From an uncultured Alistipes sp. (GTDB lineage: Bacteria > Bacteroidota > Bacteroidia > Bacteroidales > Rikenellaceae): 64,000 bases of DNA. Positions 34,427 through 41,197 of the stretch are shown here, in pieces. Positions within the stretch are counted from its first letter, which is position 1. Every line of letters starts with the position of its first letter. The notes under the pieces are model-generated. The model was not told the DNA's origin, made no database searches, and saw only the letters and a list, made by a program, of their open reading frames with translations. The DNA is taken from the NCBI GenBank assembly GCA_947364365.1, contig CANASP010000003.1, positions 62,001-126,000 on the forward strand, written 5' to 3'. The translations under genes and the position numbers were made by a program.

Positions 34427-34454
34427 TTGAAAATTGAAAGTTGAAAATCGAAAA
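34427..34454 (+). repeat. AT-rich heptamer tract before the capsid gene
   Basis: Four 7-bp units: TTGAAAA, TTGAAAG, TTGAAAA, TCGAAAA. It lies between the protease stop and the capsid start (40 bp upstream), where an AT-rich unstructured leader could aid initiation. Confidence 0.6.
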
Positions 34455-34493
34455 TGGGGAATCATCCCTCCGAACCTAAAAAAACCTACTACC

Positions 34494-35471
34494 ATGAGTT
34501 ACCTCGAAAATGCGAAACAGTACACCGGCACCGAGCTGGAAACCGTCTTCTTCCGCCCCATGCTGACGGGCGCCTCGGCCCGGGATCTGGGCGTCAGAAT
34601 CCTCTACAACCTCCCCGCGCCGACCACCGTCCAGCTGTGGGACGGCCAGCGCAACATCCTCCAGAAGTACGACACGGCAGGCTGGACGGGCGGCGCCGCG
34701 GCCGCGAAGTACCAGAAGACCATCCATCTCAAGCGCGTCAAGGCCGAGCTGGGATTCTCGGCGGCCGACTACTTCTCGATGGTCTTCGAGCGCATCGCCG
34801 CCCGCGCCGACGTCAACATGGACGACCTCTCGGGCACCGAGCTCGAACAGGCCGAGACGGCGCTCTTCCGTCAGGCCGTGGCCGAGAACATCCGCGCCAC
34901 GATGTGGCTGGGCGACAGCGCCGCCGCGTCGGGTTACAACACCTTCGACGGCTTCCTGAAGGCCGTCGAGGAGTTCGCCGCCGACGAGCAGATCCACACC
35001 GCGACCTACACGGCCGCCTCGCTCGCCGAGCCCGGGCGCACCGTGGAGATCTTCGACGACCTGTGGCAACATGCCGACGGACGGCTCCAGGACCTGCGCG
35101 CCGAGGGGCAGCTGGCGTTCTTCGTCACCTCCGACCTCTACTACCTCTACGAGAAGTACCTCGACGCGAAGGGGGCCGACGCCGCCTACGTCGACACGAT
35201 CAACGGCCGCAAGACGCTCGCCTACCACGGCATCCCGGTCGTCGACGTACGCCTGGGCAAATACCTCCCCGACACGACGTTCAACCAGTCGTTCTGCATG
35301 CTGACCGACCGCCGCAACCTCGTCCTGGCGGTCAACACGGCCGACTTCCCCGGCAACGAGGTGCGCATGTGGTACAACCCCGACGAGATGGAGAACCGCC
35401 AGCGGGCGCTCTTCATGGCCGGCTGCGACGTATTGGACGAGGCGCTGGTCTGCTACGCCTACCGGCAGTAG
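34494..35471 (+). CDS. Major capsid protein, HK97-like fold (probable)
   Basis: A 325-residue protein starting MSYLENAKQYTGTELETVFF. It resembles capsid proteins of Bacteroidales phages: the TVQLWDGQRN segment, the FSAADYFSMVFERIAARADV helix, a domain with GIPVVDVRLGKYLPDTTF, and the end FCMLTDRRNLVLAVNTADFPGNEVRMWYN then ALFMAGCDVLDEALVCYAY. It follows the ClpP-type protease, the usual order. No N-terminal scaffolding extension is obvious. Confidence 0.72.
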   Translation: MSYLENAKQYTGTELETVFFRPMLTGASARDLGVRILYNLPAPTTVQLWDGQRNILQKYDTAGWTGGAAAAKYQKTIHLKRVKAELGFSAADYFSMVFERIAARADVNMDDLSGTELEQAETALFRQAVAENIRATMWLGDSAAASGYNTFDGFLKAVEEFAADEQIHTATYTAASLAEPGRTVEIFDDLWQHADGRLQDLRAEGQLAFFVTSDLYYLYEKYLDAKGADAAYVDTINGRKTLAYHGIPVVDVRLGKYLPDTTFNQSFCMLTDRRNLVLAVNTADFPGNEVRMWYNPDEMENRQRALFMAGCDVLDEALVCYAYRQ

Positions 35472-35499
35472 GATCGGTCGCCCGACGCCGGGCCCGGGT

Positions 35500-35596
35500 C
35501 CGCAGCCGGCGGAGGCGGCTCTGCGAGCGACAGCGAAAAGAGCGGCCCTCCGCCTCGGGCGGCTGCGGGCCGCCGCTTCGGACTTATCCGAAGCGG
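35500..35596. repeat. Dispersed repeat copy 4 with hairpin, between capsid and portal genes
   Basis: An inverted pair CCGCAGCCGGCGGAGG (35500-35515) and CCTCCGCCTCGGGCGGCTGC (35549-35568), then a hairpin CGCTTCGG...CCGAAGCG (35575-35596). The right part matches the copy at 38292-38342 almost base for base. It fills the 257-bp gap between capsid and portal genes. Confidence 0.6.
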
Positions 35597-35728
35597 GCAA
35601 AAACGAGCCCGGCCTGCTGCGCCGGCTGCGGACCGAACAACCATCTTGAAAAACGCCGGACGACGCGGCCCGGGGCGCGGGGTGCACACCCGCTCCGGTC
35701 GCCCGGACGGCCCGAACCTTCCGAACCC

Positions 35729-36961
35729 ATGAATCCACCCACCGAACGACACCGCACGGCCGTAGCCGTGACCAACCGCACCGATCCCTACCTCACGCTG
35801 GGCGCCGGACGCATCGACGACGAGCGCATCTGGCGCTGGGGCGACGACAACCTCTTCCCCGCGGCGCTGACGCAGATGGCCCGCCGCTCGACCACCCACC
35901 GGCGCATCATCAACGACAAGGCCGACTACATCGCCGGCAAGGGCTTCGCCTGCGACGAGGGGCAGACGCGGCTCAGGGCCTTCATCGACCGGGCCAACGG
36001 CGACGGCGAGAGCCTGCGCCGCATCATCTCGCGCCTGGCCTTCGACAAGGCGCTCTTCGGCAACGCCTTCCTGGAGGTGGTGACCGACCCCGCCCACTCG
36101 TTTCTCTCGCTCTACCATCAGGACGCCTCGCGCTGCCGCGTGGCGCGCGACTCGCGACACATCATCCTCCACCACGACTGGACGGCCTTCGACGCCTCGG
36201 AGGCGCAGACGCTGCCGCTCTACCCGCTCTTCGAACCGCAGACCGACGGCACGCTGCGCTCGATGGTCCACTACAAGGATTACGAACCCGCGTTCGAGCA
36301 CTACGGCGTGCCGCCCTACATCGCCGGATTCGGCGTCTCGGCCATCGCCTACAAGACCGACCGCTGGAACATCGCGCGGCTCGACAACTCGTTCCAGCTC
36401 TCGGGCGTCATGCTGCTCGACGCCGGAGTCGACAGCGACGAGGAGGCCGACCGCATCGTGCGGCTGGCCGAGAGCAAGTTCGCCGGCAACCCCGGGCAGG
36501 TGATGTTCATGCTGCGCGCGGGCGAGGGCGACGGGGCCGACAACTCGCGCTTCATCCCCATCGACTCGCGCCAGGAGGGCGACTGGAAGGCGCTCCACGA
36601 GCAGGCCGTGGCCGACATCGTGGTGGCCCACTCGTGGTTCCGCACGCTGAGCGGGCTCGACTACGCCGCCGGCTTCAGCGCCGAGCGCATCCTCCACGAG
36701 TACGAGGTGGCGCTCAACACGGTGATCCTGGCCGAGCAGGCCGAGCTGCTCGAACCCGTCCGCGCGCTGCTCGCGGCCATACTCGGCATCGACGCCTCGT
36801 CGCTGGCCGTAATCAACCGCCCGCCGACGCGTTCGAAACCCATCTACATGAAGGTGTGGGAGGCCCGCAAGGCCGACGGCCTCGACTACGACCCCGACGA
36901 CGAGCGCCAGCAGCAGTTCCTTTCCGAAATCACCAAGTACAACATCCGAAGCATCGAATGA
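35729..36961 (+). CDS. Phage portal protein
   Basis: A 410-residue protein: RRIINDKADYIAGKGF, then FDKALFGNAFLEVV, YHQDASRCRVARDS, and GVPPYIAGFGVSAIAYKTDR followed by NSFQLSGVMLLDAG, patterns of PBSX/HK97-class portals that form the dodecameric DNA gate at a capsid vertex. There is no signal peptide or membrane helix. The start at MNPPTERHR is preceded by the repeat-bearing gap. The stop overlaps the connector start by 4 bp. Confidence 0.85.
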   Translation: MNPPTERHRTAVAVTNRTDPYLTLGAGRIDDERIWRWGDDNLFPAALTQMARRSTTHRRIINDKADYIAGKGFACDEGQTRLRAFIDRANGDGESLRRIISRLAFDKALFGNAFLEVVTDPAHSFLSLYHQDASRCRVARDSRHIILHHDWTAFDASEAQTLPLYPLFEPQTDGTLRSMVHYKDYEPAFEHYGVPPYIAGFGVSAIAYKTDRWNIARLDNSFQLSGVMLLDAGVDSDEEADRIVRLAESKFAGNPGQVMFMLRAGEGDGADNSRFIPIDSRQEGDWKALHEQAVADIVVAHSWFRTLSGLDYAAGFSAERILHEYEVALNTVILAEQAELLEPVRALLAAILGIDASSLAVINRPPTRSKPIYMKVWEARKADGLDYDPDDERQQQFLSEITKYNIRSIE

Positions 36962-37431
36962 AAACCCTCATCTCACCCACACAGGTCCGCCGCCTCGCCT
37001 TCGGCGACGGCGAACAGCTCGCCCCCGACGCCATCACGCAGCCCGACATCGCGGCGGCCGAGGAGCGCCACCTGGTGCCCGTCGTCGGCCGCGCGCTCCA
37101 CGAAAAACTGCTCGGCGGGAGCTACCCCGAGCTCGTCGACGACTACCTCGCCGCACCCGTAGCGCTCCTCGCACGCCTGGCGGCCCAGCCGCGCCTCGAC
37201 CTGCGCACGGGACGCCGCGGCACCACCGTCGCCTACGACGACGCGGCACGGCCGGCCGACGAGGCGACGCGCCGAAGGCTGATGCAGGCGCTGCGCAGCG
37301 AGGCGCGGGCGCTGCTGCGCCGGGCCGCGCGCCATCTGGCCACAGAGAACCGCCGCTATCCCGAATACGTCGACGCGTCGAACATCTTAAACCGCTGCAC
37401 CACCGATGGAGGCCTCGTACAGATTCATTAG
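36958..37431 (+). CDS. DUF6712-like head-tail connector
   Basis: A 157-residue helical protein (IAAAEERHLVPVVGRALHEKLLGG, then AEARALLRRAARHLATENRRYPEYV), like the DUF6712/gp6-type connector that follows portals in Bacteroidota prophages. It would complete the head neck. Its C-terminus overlaps the holin gene by 26 bp. Confidence 0.65.
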   Translation: MKTLISPTQVRRLAFGDGEQLAPDAITQPDIAAAEERHLVPVVGRALHEKLLGGSYPELVDDYLAAPVALLARLAAQPRLDLRTGRRGTTVAYDDAARPADEATRRRLMQALRSEARALLRRAARHLATENRRYPEYVDASNILNRCTTDGGLVQIH

Positions 37432-37828
37432 CGGCACAGCGGCCTCGCTGGCCGCCCTCGCGGCACCCGCAGGGCCGCTCGTCGCATGCGCCGCGGGGTG
37501 CATCGCCGCCGACTTCGTAGCAGGCATCGCCGCCTCGCGCGCCGAGGCCCGCAAGACCGGGCAGCGGTGGTATTTCGAGAGCTGCGAGGCGTGGCGCACC
37601 GTCCGCAAACTGGCGCTGGCATCGACGGCGATCGTCATGGCCGGCCTGTTGGACGGCTGTCTCGAAGGGGTCGTGCGGCTCGATCTGGCGCGCATCTTCG
37701 CGGGCTTCACCTGCGGCGTGGAGCTCTGGTCGTTTCTCGAAAACGCCGCGACGATCTCCGACGCCCCGCTCTTCCGCCTCATGCGCCGCTACGCCCGGCG
37801 CCGCATCGGAAAGGAGGCCGGGCGATGA
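37406..37828 (+). CDS. Phage holin-like membrane protein
   Basis: A 140-residue protein with three hydrophobic segments: about 10-30 (AASLAALAAPAGPLVACAAGC), about 68-86 and about 95-112. The middle SRAEARKTGQRWYFESCEAWRTVRKL is the charged stretch common to Bacteroidales phage holin families. It would form pores for lysin release. A basic C-terminal tail and a 4-bp overlap with the lysin gene support the lysis-cassette call. Confidence 0.75.
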   Translation: MEASYRFISGTAASLAALAAPAGPLVACAAGCIAADFVAGIAASRAEARKTGQRWYFESCEAWRTVRKLALASTAIVMAGLLDGCLEGVVRLDLARIFAGFTCGVELWSFLENAATISDAPLFRLMRRYARRRIGKEAGR

Positions 37829-38232
37829 GCCGGGGCCTGCGCAACCGCAACCCGGGCAACATCCGCCGCTCGGGGGTGCGCTACAAGGGCGAGGTGCGCC
37901 CCTCGACCGACCCGGCGTTCAAGCAGTTCGGGTCGATGGCGCTGGGCTACCGGGCCATCTTCGTCCTCGTGGAGACCTACCGCATCCGCTACGGGATCGA
38001 CACCGTGCGGGGGATCGTCTCGCGCTGGGCCCCGTCCTCGGAGAACGACACCGGGGCCTACATCCGCACGGTCTGCCGCCTGACGGGACTCGACGCCGAC
38101 CGCAAGATCGACACGCGCGACCGGGCGACGATGACGGCGCTGGCGGCAGCCATCTCGCGCGTGGAGAACGGCACGGAGGCCGTCATGCGCGATGTCGAGG
38201 CGGGGTGGGAGCTGTTCTGCGATGAAAAATGA
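37825..38232 (+). CDS. P5-like phage lysin (structural protein P5 family)
   Basis: A 135-residue protein starting RGLRNRNPGNIRRSG, then FGSMALGYRAIFVLVETYRIRYGIDTVRGIVSRWAPSSENDTGAYI, the signature of the P5-type muralytic family encoded by many Bacteroidales prophages next to a holin. It presumably cuts peptidoglycan. There is no signal peptide, which fits holin-dependent release. It is the last gene before the dispersed repeat copy at 38.29 kb. Confidence 0.8.
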   Translation: MSRGLRNRNPGNIRRSGVRYKGEVRPSTDPAFKQFGSMALGYRAIFVLVETYRIRYGIDTVRGIVSRWAPSSENDTGAYIRTVCRLTGLDADRKIDTRDRATMTALAAAISRVENGTEAVMRDVEAGWELFCDEK

Positions 38233-38250
38233 AAGATTAAGAATTAAAAA
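38226..38250. repeat. AT-rich tract at the right end of the phage-like cluster
   Basis: GAAAAATGAAAGATTAAGAA followed by TTAAAAA spans the lysin stop, similar to the tracts at 9640-9672, 21208-21245 and 34427-34454. It lies next to a copy of the dispersed repeat, as at 9.64-9.73 kb. Confidence 0.5.
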
Positions 38251-38291
38251 TAAGGCCATCGGGTTCTGCATGCGGCGGTCGCCTTATCGGT

Positions 38292-38342
38292 CCTCCGCCG
38301 GGGGTGGCTGCGGGCCGCCACGCTTCGGGCTGATCCGAAGCG
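38292..38342 (+). repeat. Dispersed GC-rich repeat copy 3 with hairpin
   Basis: CCTCCGCCGGGGGTGGCTGC then GGGCCGCC, followed by the hairpin CGCTTCGGGCTGATCCGAAG CG (38321-38342). It lies just past the lysin gene, outside coding sequence. The same core plus hairpin is at 35548-35596, and the core alone at 8266-8294 and inverted at 9821-9844. Confidence 0.6.
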
Positions 38343-38442
38343 TGCCCGCCTTTCCCGACAACCCGCGGCACGGCGGACGGCAATGCACCCCGATTTTCGG
38401 CCCCGACCGGCCCGAACAGCGCATATTCCCGCCCGAATTCAT

Positions 38443-38450
38443 TATCTTTG
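38443..38450 (+). promoter_or_regulatory. Promoter -7 box of comEC
   Basis: TATCTTTG, full consensus, ending 4 bases before the first ATG (38455). The message would be leaderless from that ATG, or have a normal short leader to the in-frame ATG at 38491. Confidence 0.55.
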
Positions 38451-38454
38451 CCGC

Positions 38455-39930
38455 ATGACCCTCCGCCCGCTCTACGACCGTCTGGAGCGCATGCCCTTCG
38501 TGCGCATCGCCGCCCCCTTCGCGGCGGGTATCGCGCTGGCCGACGCATGGAACTGGCCCCTGTGGTTCGTCGCAGGGGCCTTTCTCCTTTCGGGTGTGCT
38601 GGCGCTGCTCTTCCGCTCGCAGGCCGCCGCGGCGATGCTGCTCGCCGCAACGGGCGTGGGTGCCGTGCAGCTCCGCACGGCGCCGCCTGCCGTGCCACGC
38701 GGCATCGATACCCTCTTCGAGCTGGAGGTCGACGAATTTCCCGCCGACCGGGGCCGTTACACCGTCGCCGGGGCCACCGTCGCCGCCTGGCTCGACCCCG
38801 AGACGGAGCGCTGGCACCCCGCCGCGGACCGCATCCGGCTCTACGGCGACAGCCTCGTCTCTCTCGCGGGCGGCGAACGGATCCGTGCGCTGGGACGCAT
38901 CCGCCCCTTCGGCGGCGGGGCGCACTACCGCACGCAGATGACCCGCCGGGGCGCGGTCGGCACCCTATGGCTCACCCCGCACGGGCTGCTCGACCGCCGG
39001 CCGGCCGCCACGCGGTCGCTCCATCGCGCGGCCGTCGAGCGCATCGGCCGGCTGGGCGTCGGGGGCGACGCGGGGGCCGTAGTCCGCGCCATGACCACGG
39101 GCGAGCGGAGCGGGATCACCCCCGAGCTGCGTGCCGCCTATTCGCGCAGCGGCCTGAGCCACCTGCTGGCACTCTCGGGGCTCCACACGGGGATTCTCTT
39201 CGCCGTGGTCAACGCCGCGCTGTGGTGGCTGCCGCTGCTCCGCCACGGCCACCGGCTGCGCAACGCGGCGGCGATCGCGGCCGTGTGGACGTTCGTCGCC
39301 GCGGCGGGATTCCCGGCCAGCGCCGTGCGGGCCGCCGCGATGTGCACGCTACTCCAGGCGTCGCTCGCCTCCTCGTCGCACTACGACGGGATGAACGCCC
39401 TGGGGGCCGCCGCGTTCGGCATGCTGCTCTGGAACCCCGCATGGCTCTACGACACGGGCTTCAGGCTCTCCGTCGCGGCCGTGGCGGGGATTCTCGCCTG
39501 GGGCGTGCCGCTGGCCCGCAGGGTGCGCACCGGCCGACGGTGGGTCGACCTGGCGACGGGGGCGCTCCTCGTGAGCTTCGCTGCGACGGCGGCCACGGCG
39601 CCGCTCGTGGCCGGCACCTTCGGCGCGATTCCGCTCGCGGGCATCGTCCTCACCCCCGCAGCGATCCTGCTGTCGGGCATCGTCGTGGGTTGCGGCGCGC
39701 TGTGGCTGCTGCTCCCCCTCGCACCGCTCGCGCCGCCCCTGCGTCTGGCGGCGGGCCTCGCCGCCGAGGGGATCGACCGCCTCGCCGAAGCCGCGGCCGG
39801 GCTGCCCGCCGCACGCATCGAGATCGGTCTTACGGGGGCGCAAACGGCGGCATGCTACCTCGCGTTCGCCGTCGCGACGGCGGCGGCATGGTGCGTCGAA
39901 CAGAAAAAAGTCGTACATTTGCCCTCGTGA
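38455..39930 (+). CDS. comEC: ComEC/Rec2-type DNA-uptake channel
   Basis: A 491-residue polytopic membrane protein with the ComEC competence domain: RSGLSHLLALSGLHTGILFAV with several helices, AAGFPASAVRAAAMCTLLQAS, and NPAWLYDTGFRLSVAAVAGI. It is shorter than ComEC proteins with a C-terminal metallo-beta-lactamase domain, but typical of Bacteroidota. The N-terminal OB-like region (about 85-185) is present. ComEC moves single-stranded DNA across the inner membrane. The start could also be 38491. The stop overlaps the next gene's GTG start (GTGA). Confidence 0.9.
   Translation: MTLRPLYDRLERMPFVRIAAPFAAGIALADAWNWPLWFVAGAFLLSGVLALLFRSQAAAAMLLAATGVGAVQLRTAPPAVPRGIDTLFELEVDEFPADRGRYTVAGATVAAWLDPETERWHPAADRIRLYGDSLVSLAGGERIRALGRIRPFGGGAHYRTQMTRRGAVGTLWLTPHGLLDRRPAATRSLHRAAVERIGRLGVGGDAGAVVRAMTTGERSGITPELRAAYSRSGLSHLLALSGLHTGILFAVVNAALWWLPLLRHGHRLRNAAAIAAVWTFVAAAGFPASAVRAAAMCTLLQASLASSSHYDGMNALGAAAFGMLLWNPAWLYDTGFRLSVAAVAGILAWGVPLARRVRTGRRWVDLATGALLVSFAATAATAPLVAGTFGAIPLAGIVLTPAAILLSGIVVGCGALWLLLPLAPLAPPLRLAAGLAAEGIDRLAEAAAGLPAARIEIGLTGAQTAACYLAFAVATAAAWCVEQKKVVHLPS
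39914..39921 (+). promoter_or_regulatory. Possible -7 box before the methyltransferase
   Basis: TACATTTG inside the end of comEC, 5 bases before the GTG start. It is a candidate internal, near-leaderless promoter. Confidence 0.35.
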
Positions 39931-41081
39931 CCACACCCGAAGAATACGCCCTGCTGCTCACCGACGACCTCCGCCGCGCCGTGGAGCAAAACCGCGGCCG
40001 CGACCCGCTGGAGGTCGCCCTCGACCGCCGCGTGCCCCATGCCGCCGCCGTCGCGACGCAGCTCAAGTACCTCGCCCGCGCCGCGCGCAAGCTCCCGACC
40101 TTCGCCGCGGCGGGGTGCATCCTCCCGCCGCGGGCCTTCGAGCAGGCGTCGAGCGAGCGCTGCGCCCTGCACAAGCCGCTGGAAGGGGATACGGCACTCG
40201 ACCTCACGTGCGGGCTGGGCGTCGACAGCTGGGCCCTCGCCCGGCGCTTCGGCCGCGTGGTGGCGCTCGAACGCGACGCCGCGCTGGCCGCCGTCGTCCG
40301 CGAGAACCTGCGACGGCTCGGCGTGGGCAACGTCGAGGTCGTCGCCGCCCCGGCCGAGGAGTATCTCGCCCGGTGCGACGAGCGGTTCGACTGGGTCTAT
40401 GCCGACCCCGACCGCCGCTCGGCCGAGGGGCGCAAGCTCGTAAGGCTGGAGGATTGCTCGCCCGACATTCGGGCGCTGCTGCCCCGCATCCGCGCCGTGG
40501 CGCCGCGCTTCTGTCTGAAGAACTCGCCGCTGTTCGACGTCGACGAGGCGCTGCGGCTCTTTCCCCGCAGCCGCGTGGAGGCGGTCTCGCTCGACGGCGA
40601 GTGCAAGGAGGTGCTCGTCTGCGACGACGGCACGGGGCCCCTGCTCACGGCGACGGCCCTCGGCCGGGGATCGTTCTCGGCACCGCCCGCAACGCCCGCG
40701 CCGCAGCCCGAGGGGCCGTTCGACCCCGCGCGCTGCCGCTACCTGGTCATCCCCGACGTCGCGTTGCAGAAGGCGCGCCTCACGGCGCACCACCTCGTCC
40801 CGCTGGGCGTCGACATCCGCAGCGACAACGGCTTCGGTTTCGCTGCCGAGGAACCCCGCGGCATCCTGGGCCGCACGCTGCGGATCGAGCGCATCGAACC
40901 CTACGACCCCAAGCGGCTCAAACGCGCGCTCAGGGGCCGCGGCGCCGAGATCCTCAAGCGCGACTTTCCGTTAGCTCCCGCCGAGATCGCCGCCCGCCTG
41001 GGGCTGCACGCCGGCGACGAGCTCCGCCTCGCCTTCACGCGCATCGACGGCCGCTTCTGGACAGTCTTCCTCGAAAAATAG
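39927..41081 (+). CDS. THUMP-like / RNA N2-guanine-type methyltransferase
   Basis: A 384-residue protein with a Rossmann methyltransferase domain: DLTCGLGVDSWALARRFG, VVALERDAALAAVVRENL, VVAAPAEEYL, then YADPDRR (DPPY-like acceptor motif). The C-terminal third (LGVDIRSDNGFGFAAEEP) matches the THUMP_like domain of a conserved Bacteroidota family. It probably methylates RNA; the target is unknown. The start GTG overlaps the comEC stop, giving MTTPEEYALL; no ATG start fits as well. Confidence 0.8.
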   Translation: MTTPEEYALLLTDDLRRAVEQNRGRDPLEVALDRRVPHAAAVATQLKYLARAARKLPTFAAAGCILPPRAFEQASSERCALHKPLEGDTALDLTCGLGVDSWALARRFGRVVALERDAALAAVVRENLRRLGVGNVEVVAAPAEEYLARCDERFDWVYADPDRRSAEGRKLVRLEDCSPDIRALLPRIRAVAPRFCLKNSPLFDVDEALRLFPRSRVEAVSLDGECKEVLVCDDGTGPLLTATALGRGSFSAPPATPAPQPEGPFDPARCRYLVIPDVALQKARLTAHHLVPLGVDIRSDNGFGFAAEEPRGILGRTLRIERIEPYDPKRLKRALRGRGAEILKRDFPLAPAEIAARLGLHAGDELRLAFTRIDGRFWTVFLEK

Positions 41082-41122
41082 GCGCCGGGGCCCCGACTTC
41101 CGGCCCGCAGCCGCAACCGACG

Positions 41123-41160
41123 AAAAAAAGGGCCCGGGATATTTCCCGGGCCCTCCGTTT
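41123..41160. terminator. Bidirectional terminator between methyltransferase and susD
   Basis: AGGGCCCGGGA (41129-41139) pairs with TCCCGGGCCCT (41144-41154), with A tract before and CCGTTTT after. It serves both converging transcripts. Confidence 0.85.
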
Positions 41161-41197
41161 TCCAGGCTCCGCTCGCGCGGGGCACCGTTCAGCGAAT

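Larger units (their letters stand above)
29894..38232 (+). mobile_element. Phage-derived gene cluster without terminase or integrase
   Basis: Nine plus-strand genes: two tail- or adsorption-like proteins, a small HTH protein, ClpP-type protease, capsid, portal, DUF6712-like connector, holin and P5-type lysin. All frames are open, six of the eight junctions overlap, and base composition matches the host. Large terminase, integrase, tape measure and major tail proteins are not seen, and the order is unlike typical tailed phages. It may be a remnant, a satellite, or a domesticated particle. Borders are set by the first and last genes only; no flanking att-like repeat was found. Confidence 0.7.

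Noticed and set aside
29474-38454. Attachment-site repeats flanking the phage-like cluster
   Set aside because: No matching direct repeat was found at both ends, and no integrase is present, so no att site is claimed.
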